From a bacterium (GTDB taxonomy: Bacteria; CLD3; SB21), in the NCBI GenBank assembly GCA_008933615.1, contig WBUR01000037.1, positions 1 to 41,934 on the forward strand: a DNA stretch of 41,934 nt, given 5' to 3'. Positions 23,951 through 33,135 of this stretch are shown in pieces. A program made the position numbers and the translations under genes. The notes beneath the pieces are model-generated. The model saw only the letters and a list, made by a program, of their open reading frames with translations. It did no database searches and was not told the origin of the DNA. The stretch's first letter is position 1, and each line of letters opens with the position of its first letter.

Positions 23951-25006
23951 GTGAACTCTAAAGATAAAAAAAAAGACCGCGTACAAAAGACAAAAAAAAA
24001 TCAAAAGCCCTTTCTAACTGCCGCCGAACTCGATCTTAAGAAATTCGAGCCAACCGATGCACAGAAGAAAGAATTGTATTATTTCATCATGCTCAATCGG
24101 GCATTTGATGATCGTGTGGCGAAACTTTATCGGCAGGGCAAAATAATCGGCGCCGCCTACGGCAGCCGCGGGCAGGAAGCTACCAGCGTCGGTTCTGCCT
24201 ACGCGCTTGAAAAAAACGACATCGTCGGCCCGATCATTCGTAATGCGGGCGCCATTATCGTTCGGGGATTACCGGTAAAGAATTTTTTGTCCAATTTCAT
24301 CGGCCGCTCAACGACTCCGACGGGAGGCCGTGACGGGAATTCGCATCTGGGCGATTTGAGCATCGGAGTTTTTGCGCCGATCTCCCATCTCGGAAGTTTG
24401 ATCATAAATCTGACCGGATGCGCGTTAGCGTTTAAACTCAAAAAGGAGCCGCGTGTGGCGCTGACGTATATCGGCGACGGCGGTACGTCCACGGCCGAAT
24501 TTCATGAAGGTATGAACATGGCCGCGGTATGGAAAGTGCCTTTTGTCTGCATCATAGAAAATAATAACTGGGCGTATTCTACGCCGACGGCGCATCAGTC
24601 TAATCTCAAAGATCTGGCGGTGAAAGGCAAAGCATACGGCATGGAAGCCGTGGTAATGGACGGCAATGACGTTTTTGAAGTGTACCGCGTTTCCAAGTAC
24701 GCAATTGAACAATGCCGCGCCGGCAATGGCCCGATTTTGATCGAGTCCAAAACCATGCGCATGAAAGGCCACGCGGAACATGATGACGCATTCTATGTTC
24801 CGAAGGAAATGTTTGCCGAATGGCAGAAAAAAGATCCCATCGCGCGCGCCGAAAAATATCTGCTCGATCATAAGGTCATCACACAGGCAGAAAATGAAGC
24901 TCTAAAGAAACGAGTCGCGAAAGACATGGAAGAGGCGGAGGAGTTTGCATTAAATGCACCGTTCCCGCTGGGTGAAGAAGCGGCCGAAGGCGTTTATGCG
25001 GAATAG
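23951..25006 (+). CDS. 2-oxoacid dehydrogenase E1 component, alpha subunit (copy 2)
   Basis: A 351-residue paralogue of the preceding E1-alpha. The TPP motif is intact (YIGDGGTSTAEFHEGMN to IIENNNWAYSTP), and MRMKGHAEHDD and the shared C-terminal EGVYAE show common descent. The active-site loop differs (IIRNAGAIIVRG), so the substrate may differ from copy 1. The start is GTG with only a weak ribosome binding site, directly after the GIY-YIG unit; its first 20 codons are Lys-rich and hold two A9 runs (23966-23974 and 23992-24000). It is followed at 34 bases by a hotdog-fold gene. Confidence 0.92.
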   Translation: MNSKDKKKDRVQKTKKNQKPFLTAAELDLKKFEPTDAQKKELYYFIMLNRAFDDRVAKLYRQGKIIGAAYGSRGQEATSVGSAYALEKNDIVGPIIRNAGAIIVRGLPVKNFLSNFIGRSTTPTGGRDGNSHLGDLSIGVFAPISHLGSLIINLTGCALAFKLKKEPRVALTYIGDGGTSTAEFHEGMNMAAVWKVPFVCIIENNNWAYSTPTAHQSNLKDLAVKGKAYGMEAVVMDGNDVFEVYRVSKYAIEQCRAGNGPILIESKTMRMKGHAEHDDAFYVPKEMFAEWQKKDPIARAEKYLLDHKVITQAENEALKKRVAKDMEEAEEFALNAPFPLGEEAAEGVYAE

Positions 25007-25039
25007 CGGCGTCAAACGATCCATTCCGGCAGTAGCCAA

Positions 25040-25510
25040 ATGACGTTGATAATACAAAAGATCAATGTGTTTCGCTGGATCAATTGGTATCCGCCGTTTC
25101 TCGGAGCAGGTATACGAGTGAAGGAAGTGGATCGTAAGGAAAAGATTATTGAAGTGGAAATGAAACTACGATTCTGGAATCGAAATTATGTCGGAACGCA
25201 TTACGGCGGGTCACTGTATTCTATGTGTGACCCTTTTTTTATGCTCATTCTGATGCGTAAACTCGGCAAAGATTATATTGTCTGGGACAAATCAGCGCAA
25301 ATCAAATTCGTCAAACCCGGCTCCGGTAAGGTTAAAGCCCGTTTTCATGTCCCTGATGAAAAGATTCAATCTATCAAAGAGGAATTGGAAGCGAAGAAAA
25401 AGGCGGATTATGAATTTGAAGTATCCGTCACAGATGAACAAAATAATATAGTGGCCGAAGTGAAGAAATTGATTTATGTGAGGAAGAGGGGTCAAAATGC
25501 AACTATTTAA
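25040..25510 (+). CDS. DUF4442 hotdog-fold thioesterase-like protein
   Basis: The 156-residue protein has the DUF4442 layout: FRWINWYPPFLGAGIRV, then RFWNRNYVGTHYGGSLYSM at about 50 (the hotdog helix where acyl-CoA thioesterases carry their active site), KSAQIKFVKPGSG at about 90 and VAEVKKLIYV at the end. Members are presumed acyl-CoA or related thioesterases of unknown substrate. The end of the gene overlaps the next gene by 14 bases in another frame. Confidence 0.85.
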   Translation: MTLIIQKINVFRWINWYPPFLGAGIRVKEVDRKEKIIEVEMKLRFWNRNYVGTHYGGSLYSMCDPFFMLILMRKLGKDYIVWDKSAQIKFVKPGSGKVKARFHVPDEKIQSIKEELEAKKKADYEFEVSVTDEQNNIVAEVKKLIYVRKRGQNATI

Positions 25511-26411
25511 ACAAAATGACAAAAAAATTGAGTTAGTTAAGGAAAATCCGTTTCGACTAGAAAAAGAGATGCAAGAACTGGTTCAGGGAAATATGGCGAC
25601 GCTTTTTAATCTGCAATTTGTGAGGTCCGAATTTCAATTGAATGGTCTAAGAATAGATTCTCTTGCCTTTGATAAGGATTCGTCTTCCTTTGTGATTATT
25701 GAATACAAAAAGGATCGAAATTTTTCTGTTATTGACCAAGGCATGAGTTACTTAAGCTTGATGTTGAATAACAAAGCAGAATTCATACTTGAATACAACG
25801 AAAAATGCAAGATGTCCTTAAAACGCGATGATATTGATTGGTCGCAGTCTCGAGTAATGTTTGTTTCGACATCCTTTACCCAATATCAAATTGAGGCGAT
25901 AAATTTCAAAGATTTGCCAATTGAATTATGGGAAATTCATAGATACTCTAATAATACCGTTTTGTTTGATCAACATATTCCTTCTTCTACACAAGCGAGT
26001 ATCAAGTCTGTATCTAAGAAGAATGAAAATGTAGATGTAATTAGCAAAGAAGTTAAGACCTATAGCGAGCAAGAACATCTTTCAATTGCCACAGCTGAAG
26101 TAAGTGAATTATACGAAAGGTTCAAAAATTTAGTTTTATCAATAAGCCCTGAAATAAAGGTTAAAGCAAAAAAATATTACATCGCATTTCAAATAAAGAG
26201 TAATATTACTGATGTTTGTATTCAAAAGAAGTCTATTAAAGTATTTATCAATCTTGAAAAGGGTAAACTTGATGATCCCAAAAAGTTAACTAGAGACATT
26301 TCAAAAATTGGTCATTGGGGGAATGGTGATTATGAATTGCAGATCAGTTCGGACGATGATTTAGAATATGTTATTTCATTGGTTCGACAATCGTATAAAT
26401 TAAATAGGTAG
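25497..26411 (+). CDS. Predicted nuclease-like protein with C-terminal DUF5655 domain
   Basis: The 304-residue protein has an N-terminal domain (1-160) resembling NucS/DUF91-type PD-(D/E)xK nucleases: an early Glu-rich helix (FRLEKEMQELVQGN), then LRIDSLAFDKDSSSFVIIEY followed by KKD, giving the D-x(n)-E-x-K arrangement with Tyr in the middle, and QGMSYLSLMLNNK. The C-terminal domain from about 205 (YERFKNLVLSI to IGHWGNGDYELQIS) fits DUF5655, found in DNA-end or restriction-linked proteins. The gene is visibly richer in A+T than its neighbours and overlaps the hotdog gene by 14 bases, hinting at later arrival. DNA repair or defence are both possible. Confidence 0.75.
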   Translation: MQLFKQNDKKIELVKENPFRLEKEMQELVQGNMATLFNLQFVRSEFQLNGLRIDSLAFDKDSSSFVIIEYKKDRNFSVIDQGMSYLSLMLNNKAEFILEYNEKCKMSLKRDDIDWSQSRVMFVSTSFTQYQIEAINFKDLPIELWEIHRYSNNTVLFDQHIPSSTQASIKSVSKKNENVDVISKEVKTYSEQEHLSIATAEVSELYERFKNLVLSISPEIKVKAKKYYIAFQIKSNITDVCIQKKSIKVFINLEKGKLDDPKKLTRDISKIGHWGNGDYELQISSDDDLEYVISLVRQSYKLNR

Positions 26412-26440
26412 CTAATGGATTTCACTTTAAGGAGGCTCTT

Positions 26441-27847
26441 ATGACAATCTTACTCATTTTTCTATCACTATTTGGTTTAGGAGGCCAAAACATGTTCGAT
26501 GATTATTTTACCGGACAGACTTTCCGTTTTGATTATTACCACAGCGGAACGGCGAAGGAAGAGCATATCAGCTTGGATGAAATCCGCCTCGAAGGCGTTT
26601 GGCCTGGGAGTAAAATCAATTTGATCGACGAATCGAATCTTGGGAAATACATGTTCGAGGTCGTGGATTTGAAATCAAACAAGGTCATTTATTCACGGGG
26701 CTTCGCCAGTATTTACGGCGAGTGGGAAACGACCGGCGAAGCTTCGAAGGTCTGGCGGACGTTGCACGAATCCCAGCGCTTTCCCGAACCGAAGAATAAA
26801 GTGCAGTTGGTTCTAAAGAAACGCCAGGACGATGGTTCATTCACACAAATATATGCTACGACGATTGATCCGTCGAGCCGGTTCGTCAATCGTTCTCCGC
26901 TCGTTCCTGCCGGCGAGGTTTGGAGCGTTTTTGAGAACGGCGATGCGGCAAAAAAAGTCGATATTCTGATATTAGCCGACGGTTATACGGCGAAGGAAAA
27001 AGATAAATTTCATAAAGACGTAACGCGATTAGTTGGCGTGATGTTCGAAACAGAACCCTTCAAATCACAAAAGAAAAACTTTAACGTACGCGCGATCGAT
27101 GTTTTTTCAGCTCAGTCGGGCATCAGCAATCCGCGTAAAGGCGTTTGGCGCAAATCGGCGCTGGGCCTGAGTTTTAATTCTTTCGATTCCGATCGTTACG
27201 TTTTGACCTATGAAAATAAGAGCTTGCGTGAAATTTCCGCCAATGCGCCGTACGACGCCATTATCATGATTGCCAATGACCGCAAATACGGCGGCGGCGG
27301 TATATTTAATTTATGGGCGACGGTGACTTCCGATACGGAACCGTCCGCGTATGTTTTCGTGCATGAATTCGGCCATTCGTTTGCAGGGCTGGGCGATGAA
27401 TATTATACATCGCCGGTATCGTATGAGAATTACGCATTGCCATCGGTAGAACCCTGGGAACCGAATGTGACGGGGCTTTTTGATCCCGCAAATCTTAAAT
27501 GGAAGCACCTGATGGAAGCCGGCACGCCTTTGCCGACGCCGTGGAATAAGGATGAGTATGACAAATACGAAGTCGAGCGTCAGAAAAAACGCGCTAAAAT
27601 GGTAGAAGAAAAAGCCACGGAAGAACAAATGGAGGCTTTGTTCAAAGAGGTAAAACAGGTTACAACGCCTATGCTGCAAAAGAATAAGTTCTTTGGAAAG
27701 GTCGGAGCATTTGAAGGCGCGGCGTATGAATCGAAAGGCCTTTATCGTCCGGAACTCGATTGTATCATGTTCACGCGTAACGATGTGCCGTTCTGCAAAG
27801 TGTGCACTGAGTCGATTTTAAAAGTTATTAAGATGTATTCTGAATAA
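26441..27847 (+). CDS. Secreted M64-family (IgA-protease-like) zinc peptidase
   Basis: The 468-residue protein has a signal peptide (ILLIFLSLFGLGGQ). An N-terminal beta domain (about 20-140) as in Peptidase_M64_N is followed by the catalytic domain: VDILILADGYTAKEKDKF, then the zinc motif HEFGHSFAGLGDEYY at about 308 with the HExxH variant typical of the clan and the third ligand Asp. The C-terminal ELDCIMF and FCKVC fit the family. The founding member cleaves IgA, but homologues are widespread in environmental bacteria and probably degrade exogenous protein. AAGGAG lies eight bases before the ATG. Confidence 0.93.
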   Translation: MTILLIFLSLFGLGGQNMFDDYFTGQTFRFDYYHSGTAKEEHISLDEIRLEGVWPGSKINLIDESNLGKYMFEVVDLKSNKVIYSRGFASIYGEWETTGEASKVWRTLHESQRFPEPKNKVQLVLKKRQDDGSFTQIYATTIDPSSRFVNRSPLVPAGEVWSVFENGDAAKKVDILILADGYTAKEKDKFHKDVTRLVGVMFETEPFKSQKKNFNVRAIDVFSAQSGISNPRKGVWRKSALGLSFNSFDSDRYVLTYENKSLREISANAPYDAIIMIANDRKYGGGGIFNLWATVTSDTEPSAYVFVHEFGHSFAGLGDEYYTSPVSYENYALPSVEPWEPNVTGLFDPANLKWKHLMEAGTPLPTPWNKDEYDKYEVERQKKRAKMVEEKATEEQMEALFKEVKQVTTPMLQKNKFFGKVGAFEGAAYESKGLYRPELDCIMFTRNDVPFCKVCTESILKVIKMYSE

Positions 27848-27901
27848 AAATTTAGTAGATAAATGTTTATCAGTTCTATTTGACATAAGAAGAAAGAGCC
27901 G

Positions 27902-28645
27902 ATGATTGTTACGCATCAGTATGTTGACCTTAGCGTGGATAATAGTACCATGCGGATGTTCGTTGCCGAACCGAAAGCGGATGGGAAATATCCGTCTGTA
28001 ATTTTTTATTCCGACATATTCCAGCTAACGCCGACGATGATCCGTGCGTGTATACGTTTGGCAGGCTATGGTTTCGTTGTAGCCGCGCCGGAAATTTATC
28101 ACCGTGTAGAACCGCCGGGAGCTTGGATCCCGTTTGACGACACGGGTCGTGACAGAGGAATGAATGATGCGGGGAGAACAAGCATTGCAGAATTTGATGC
28201 TGATTGCCGCGCTGTCCTGGATTATTTAAAACAGTATCCTAAGAATGCTTCCGGTAAATTAGGCGCCGCCGGGTTTTGTATTGGCGGGCATTTGGCTTTT
28301 CGCGCGTCGCTTCAGCCTGACGTCAAAGCGACGGTATGTTTCTACGGTACGGGCATTCACAATGGAAAGCTCGGCAAAGATGAAAATGCGGGTTCGCTTG
28401 AGCGGGCGAAAGAAATTCAAGGCAAGTTACTTATGATATTCGGATCGCTTGATCCTCATATTCCGGCGGAGGGAAGGACAAGTATTGAATCCGAATTAAA
28501 AAAAGCCAGAACAGATTTCTCAGTCAAATTGTTTCCAGCCGAGCATGCATTCATGCGTGATGAAGGCCCCCGATATGATCCTGAATCGACGGATTTGGCA
28601 TGGCAGGAGGCGGTTGGTTTTTTTAGAAAGGTATTCGGAACTTAG
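27902..28645 (+). CDS. Dienelactone hydrolase family alpha/beta hydrolase
   Basis: 247 residues of the DLH family with the Cys-Asp-His triad visible: Cys in GAAGFCIGGHLAF (about residue 124), Asp in FGSLDPHIP (about 183) and His in PAEHAFMRDEGPRYD (about 215). The N-terminal MRMFVAEP and YPSVIFYSDIF phrases are family-typical. Dienelactone hydrolase opens cis-dienelactone in aromatic degradation, but most homologues act on other esters or lactones, and no aromatic degradation genes are nearby. It is cytoplasmic, with no signal peptide. Confidence 0.92.
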   Translation: MIVTHQYVDLSVDNSTMRMFVAEPKADGKYPSVIFYSDIFQLTPTMIRACIRLAGYGFVVAAPEIYHRVEPPGAWIPFDDTGRDRGMNDAGRTSIAEFDADCRAVLDYLKQYPKNASGKLGAAGFCIGGHLAFRASLQPDVKATVCFYGTGIHNGKLGKDENAGSLERAKEIQGKLLMIFGSLDPHIPAEGRTSIESELKKARTDFSVKLFPAEHAFMRDEGPRYDPESTDLAWQEAVGFFRKVFGT

Positions 28646-28676
28646 CACAGAGAACACAGAGATAATTTTTTGAAAA

Positions 28677-29852
28677 TTACTGATTGTCGATAACGCTTTC
28701 AATTACGGCCTGAATAGACACAGGAACATTTGACAAGAAATTGTAACCGGTTGCCGCCTCAATCTGATCAACGGAAACGCGGTAATTTTTCCAATCGTCA
28801 TTGCGGATGCCGTTCACATTCGGCATGTCAATCGCAATAACCCTGGTAGTTGTGGTTATATCTGAAATTCCGGGTTCATTCATTACGACAATAACCTTCC
28901 ACGAGCGCGCAGGCACGGACACGTGTCTTGCGGCTACAGTTCCGTTCGACCCATAACCGCCCGATATAATAAAAAGTTCTTTTCCTTCGGCTGCCAGATC
29001 ACGGCAATAGTTTTCCAGATTGGCCCACGGTCCCTGATTATTATCCGGCGCTTGCGGGATCATATTGGTCATCAAAAATGTTTCTGAATTGTCAGCTTCC
29101 GTCGCTGTACGATCTCCCGAAGGACAAAGGTGCCCGCGATCATAACCGCTACCGGAGAAATCATTTTCATTCACATGATACCAGACTGAAGGAAGAGAAT
29201 CGTCAACGCGAAAATTATCCTGCCTTGGGACATCTCCGAGCCACGAACTATTCAAGTGCCACGATACCCAGTTAGGCCTACCGGTCGAGCTGTTGTAGGA
29301 AAGCGCGTATTGTGGCTTTTCCATCAGATAATTTTTTGTCGAGTCAATTACGGCGGCGGCGTTACTCGGATTGCCAAGCGCAAGGTATGGGCTTGAAAAA
29401 CCCGGAGCGCCGGTTGTGTCGGTTATGTAAACAGTCAAACGGTAGGGTTCGGTTGAAGTATAAGAAGCGTTCCCGCTGCTGACCCGGATATAATAGATTC
29501 CCGGCTGGGGCGTTGTATAACGAATTGATTCAATACCGCCGACACCGTTATTTTTGGAACCGTCTATCACCGATTCATCTGCGCGAAGAAGGTGTAGGTC
29601 GTAATTTTTTCCGACGGGTATGGATAGATCGACGCTGATGCGCTTATTCGCCAAAGTCTCGAGCTTATAAAAATCCTCATCCGTCGGATTATCAATATAT
29701 TCAGCCAACGTTGATGGAAATGAGGACAGGTTTGCGGCATCTGAAGGATCGTTGTTGTTATCGTTATTGATACTCGGTTCTTTCACCTGAGCACAGGAAT
29801 ACAAAAGCGCCATGAGGCTATACAGGGTAAGCGTTGATAGCGTTTTTAGCAT
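28677..29852 (-). CDS. DNA/RNA non-specific endonuclease lipoprotein with a pre-peptidase-like domain
   Basis: The 391-residue protein starts with a lipoprotein signal (LTLYSLMALLYSC, lipid Cys about 19). Residues 45-150 form a PPC-like beta domain (DEDFYKLETLANKRISVDLS, then PGIYYIRVSSG). The C-terminal 240 residues are a NUC1-type beta-beta-alpha-metal nuclease with the catalytic motif YDRGHLCPSGDRT and the metal-site Asn in MIPQAPDNNQGPW. Displayed on the outer membrane, it would digest extracellular DNA or RNA for nutrients or against foreign DNA. It is divergent from the phosphatase gene at 29966, a plausible pairing for phosphate and nucleotide scavenging. Confidence 0.92.
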   Translation of the reverse strand: MLKTLSTLTLYSLMALLYSCAQVKEPSINNDNNNDPSDAANLSSFPSTLAEYIDNPTDEDFYKLETLANKRISVDLSIPVGKNYDLHLLRADESVIDGSKNNGVGGIESIRYTTPQPGIYYIRVSSGNASYTSTEPYRLTVYITDTTGAPGFSSPYLALGNPSNAAAVIDSTKNYLMEKPQYALSYNSSTGRPNWVSWHLNSSWLGDVPRQDNFRVDDSLPSVWYHVNENDFSGSGYDRGHLCPSGDRTATEADNSETFLMTNMIPQAPDNNQGPWANLENYCRDLAAEGKELFIISGGYGSNGTVAARHVSVPARSWKVIVVMNEPGISDITTTTRVIAIDMPNVNGIRNDDWKNYRVSVDQIEAATGYNFLSNVPVSIQAVIESVIDNQ

Positions 29853-29965
29853 GGGGAATTTTAGTCATTTACCATAGCTTTGTCAATTGGTTTTCTTTTA
29901 CGAAAGGGCAATTTTGTCTTTTAATTTGCTAAAATATTTATTACTATGCACCGCGAAAAAGTGAA

Positions 29966-31651
29966 ATGACCTACATGAAAAATGTTTTATTTCTCACTCT
30001 GGTTATCTTGACCGGATGTTCTAAATCTGCAACGGATGCCAAGCTGCCTATACCACCGAAATTGATTGTCTTCATCAGCATCGACCAATTTCGCTATGAT
30101 TATTTGACTCGATTTGCTCCTTTCTTCGGCGCAGACGGATTTAATCATTTGATAAAAAAAGGAGCGAATTTTGTCAATTGTGAATACGAACATGCAACTA
30201 CAAAGACGTCAGTCGGCCATTCTGTGATGATGAGCGGAGCGTATCCTCGCACGACCGGTATCGTAGCAAACAACTGGTATGACCGTGATCTCCGAAGATT
30301 GACATACTCCGTAGAAGATACTCTGTCGCCGGTGCTAGGCCTTATCCAAAAATCAAACCGGGACGGGCGTTCACCTCGAAAATTTAACGGAACCAATCTC
30401 GGCGATGCCCTGAAACATCACAACGGAAATAAATCCAAAGTCTTTGCTGTTTCCTGCAAAGACGATGCGTCGATTCTTATGGCAGGACGATCGGCCAACG
30501 CAGCCTATTGGATGAACGATGCCGAGGGAGGTTTTTTTACGAGTTCGTATTATATGAAAGCCTTTCCTGAATGGGTTGAGACATTTAATCGGGAACATAG
30601 TTTTGATAAATGGTTCGGAGCGAAGTGGGACTTGCTTCTCGGCGAAAAAGACTATCCAATGATCGATATTTCAGCCTTGCGTTATTATGATTATCCAAAG
30701 AGCTGGAGCGGGACGTTGCCTTATCAAATCGGAATTAGTTTGGAAAAACCGGATGCCGATTATTACAACCTGCTTATTGAATCTCCCTTTTCCTCTGAAG
30801 CGTTATTGGATTTTACAGAGAGATTGACAGTTGAAGAAGAATTAGGCGCTGATGAATTTCCGGATATTCTATGTATCAGCTTTTCCGCAAACGATGAGAT
30901 AGGACACTGTTTCGGCCCAAATAGCCGCGAGGTGATGGATGTTACGATTCGGACGGACCGTTATTTGGAACGGCTATTCAAATTTATGGACAAGGCAGTC
31001 GGCGATGAACATATCTTGTACGTTCTCACGTCCGACCACGGAGTCGCTGTGATGCCGGAAGAACTGAAAAGGCTGGAAATTGAATCCGGCCGAGTCAAAC
31101 CGCCGGTTATTGAAAAGTTGGTTCAAGAAGCCATGACGAAGAAGTTCGGTAAATTAGACGTGGAAAGTTCCTATGTCGGACGGATGGCGAACCTTGATTT
31201 CTATTTTAACCGGAGCGCGTTAGACGAAAAAAAGATTGATAAAAAGGCCGCAGAAGATTATATTAGCCAGGTTTTGACTAAATCAATGCCTCAAATATTT
31301 CGCGTGTATACGGCAGAACATCTAATGCACGGTAATATTAGTCAGGACACGGTTTTGAGGCTCGTTCAAAATAATTATCACACTGAGAACAGTGGAGATT
31401 TAGTCATCATTCTGAAACCGAATTTTGTATGGGACAGAAATGAAGTTGGCACTGAACACGGTTCACCTTACTCGTATGACCGGCACGTTCCTCTTATCCT
31501 ATACGGTACTAACTGGATAAAACCGGGAAATTTCGGAACCCCCTGTTCTCCTGCCGACATTGCACCCACTTTGTCGACTATATTCGGAATCGATGCGCCG
31601 GTCGGTTTTGAAGGAAAAATATTAAAAGAAGTTATACGATTTTCAAAATAG
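29966..31651 (+). CDS. PafA-like alkaline phosphatase family lipoprotein
   Basis: The 561-residue protein has a lipobox (FLTLVILTGC, Cys about 18). Alkaline-phosphatase-superfamily metal ligands are visible: Asp in FISIDQFRYDYL, nucleophile Thr in TTKTSVGHSVMMSG, Asp/His in SFSANDEIGHCFGP, Asp-His in LTSDHGVAVMP and His in GTEHGSPYSYDRHVPL. These match PafA of Bacteroidetes, a broad phosphomonoesterase that is released from phosphate repression in some species. ATG 29966 or 29975 could start it; the second sits closer to the signal peptide. It is probably periplasmic or on the surface, supplying phosphate or freeing nucleosides. Confidence 0.9.
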   Translation: MTYMKNVLFLTLVILTGCSKSATDAKLPIPPKLIVFISIDQFRYDYLTRFAPFFGADGFNHLIKKGANFVNCEYEHATTKTSVGHSVMMSGAYPRTTGIVANNWYDRDLRRLTYSVEDTLSPVLGLIQKSNRDGRSPRKFNGTNLGDALKHHNGNKSKVFAVSCKDDASILMAGRSANAAYWMNDAEGGFFTSSYYMKAFPEWVETFNREHSFDKWFGAKWDLLLGEKDYPMIDISALRYYDYPKSWSGTLPYQIGISLEKPDADYYNLLIESPFSSEALLDFTERLTVEEELGADEFPDILCISFSANDEIGHCFGPNSREVMDVTIRTDRYLERLFKFMDKAVGDEHILYVLTSDHGVAVMPEELKRLEIESGRVKPPVIEKLVQEAMTKKFGKLDVESSYVGRMANLDFYFNRSALDEKKIDKKAAEDYISQVLTKSMPQIFRVYTAEHLMHGNISQDTVLRLVQNNYHTENSGDLVIILKPNFVWDRNEVGTEHGSPYSYDRHVPLILYGTNWIKPGNFGTPCSPADIAPTLSTIFGIDAPVGFEGKILKEVIRFSK

Positions 31652-31685
31652 CAACATTACCACAACCTAAGAAGGAGTTCACACA

Positions 31686-32051
31686 ATGTCCAGAATGATT
31701 ACCAACATTAAATATGTCTGTATCTATGCATCGGATTTCGACCGCTCACTCGCTTTCTACAAAGACGGCTTAGGTTTGGATGTAACGTATCATGAAGACG
31801 GTTTTGCGCAATTTAATACCGAAGGCACGATTCTCACGCTGGAAAAAGGAGGCGAAAAATCTGCGGAACCGAAAGATTACAAGAAGAACGGTGTATTGAT
31901 TCAGTTTGAAGTGGACGATATGGAAAGAACCGTGGGTACTTTGAAATCCAAGAATGTCAAATTCACGCAAGGTATTACGGAGCTGGAATTCGGCAAGATC
32001 GCTGTCGTGGTCGATCCGGACGGAAATCAATTGCAGTTGCTTGAACAGTAA
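31686..32051 (+). CDS. VOC (glyoxalase/bleomycin-resistance) superfamily protein
   Basis: A 121-residue single VOC protein with two beta-alpha-beta-beta-beta modules: IKYVCIYASDFDRSLAFYKD at the start, FAQFNTEGTILTLE, then VLIQFEVDDMERTVGTL and IAVVVDPDGNQLQLLEQ. Such proteins use a divalent metal for isomerase, dioxygenase or drug-binding roles; the function here is unknown. Start ATG has GAAGGAG nine bases upstream. Confidence 0.92.
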   Translation: MSRMITNIKYVCIYASDFDRSLAFYKDGLGLDVTYHEDGFAQFNTEGTILTLEKGGEKSAEPKDYKKNGVLIQFEVDDMERTVGTLKSKNVKFTQGITELEFGKIAVVVDPDGNQLQLLEQ

Positions 32052-32114
32052 TTTGCAGTTGCTTGTTCGTGGGTCGTGTGACAAACGAAAAATAATTTTT
32101 TTACAAAGGAAATA

Positions 32115-33092
32115 ATGGCGACTTTAACATATTTGGAAGCGATTTCGATGGGGATGCGCGAGGAAATGCGTCGCGATCCCAATGTCTTTCTGATCGGGGA
32201 GGATATCGGAGTATACGGCGGAGCTTTCAAAGTGACGAAAGGGTTCATCGAGGAATTCGGCGCAGAGCGCGTCATGGATACGCCTATTTCCGAAGCGGGT
32301 ATTATCGGCGTTTGTGTCGGATCGGCTTTGATGGGTTTGCGTCCCGTTGCAGAAATGCAGTTTGCAGATTTTATATCCTGCGGTTTTAATCAGTTGGTTA
32401 ATCAGGCCGCAAAAATTCATTATCGATGGCGTGAGGCCGTTCCCATGGTCGTACGTTGCCCGTCGGGCGGCGGCGTTCACGGCGGGCCGTTTCATTCACA
32501 AAATCCGGAAGCGTGGTTTTTTCATGTTCCGGGTTTAAAGATTGTATCTCCTTCGACTCCGTACGACGCTAAAGGTTTGATCAAATCAGCCATTCGAGAT
32601 AATAACCCCGTTTTATTTTTTGAGCACAAGTTTCTTTACCGCCGTATCAAGGGTGAAGTTCCGGAAGACGATTATATTGTGCCGATAGGGAAAGGCGATA
32701 TTAAGCGCGAAGGTAAAGACTTGACCGTCGTTGCATACAGTTCGGCTGTGCATTGGGCATTGGAAGCGGCAGAGCAAATCGAAAAAGAAGACGGAGTACG
32801 CGTCGAAGTTTTGGATATGCGCAGTATACTGCCGTACGACAAAGAACTCATATTACAGTCCGTGAAGAAAACTAACCGTGTGATAGTTGCGCATGAAGCG
32901 ACACTGACCGGCGGGGTTGGCGGTGATATCTCTGCCTTCATCACGGAAAATGCATTTGAACATCTCGATGCGCCTATTCGCCGCCTTGCGGCTATTGATA
33001 CGCCGGTTCCGTACAGTCCGCCGTTGGAAGCTCATTTTTTGCCCAACAAAGACAAAATGCTCAAGGTTATGCGGGAATTAGCAGCATATTAA
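32115..33092 (+). CDS. 2-oxoacid dehydrogenase E1 component, beta subunit
   Basis: 325 residues with the full E1-beta pattern: ATLTYLEAISMGMREEM, FLIGEDIGVYGGAFKVTKG, DTPISEAGIIGVCVGSAL, MQFADFISCGFNQLVNQAAK and, in the C-terminal domain, VEVLDMRSILPYD and VIVAHEATLTGGVGG. It pairs with E1-alpha as an alpha2-beta2 heterotetramer that decarboxylates a 2-oxoacid and passes the acyl group to E2. Two alpha genes lie 7-9 kb upstream; the beta gene is not in the same transcript. No second beta gene is in the window. Confidence 0.94.
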   Translation: MATLTYLEAISMGMREEMRRDPNVFLIGEDIGVYGGAFKVTKGFIEEFGAERVMDTPISEAGIIGVCVGSALMGLRPVAEMQFADFISCGFNQLVNQAAKIHYRWREAVPMVVRCPSGGGVHGGPFHSQNPEAWFFHVPGLKIVSPSTPYDAKGLIKSAIRDNNPVLFFEHKFLYRRIKGEVPEDDYIVPIGKGDIKREGKDLTVVAYSSAVHWALEAAEQIEKEDGVRVEVLDMRSILPYDKELILQSVKKTNRVIVAHEATLTGGVGGDISAFITENAFEHLDAPIRRLAAIDTPVPYSPPLEAHFLPNKDKMLKVMRELAAY

Positions 33093-33135
33093 ATTGAGAT
33101 ATGTTCTATAAGATTTATTAAACAGGAAAGAAAGA

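Noticed and set aside
28646-28676. Direct repeat ACAGAGAACACAGAGA after the DLH gene
   Set aside because: Short simple sequence with no partner elsewhere in the window; not called as a repeat.
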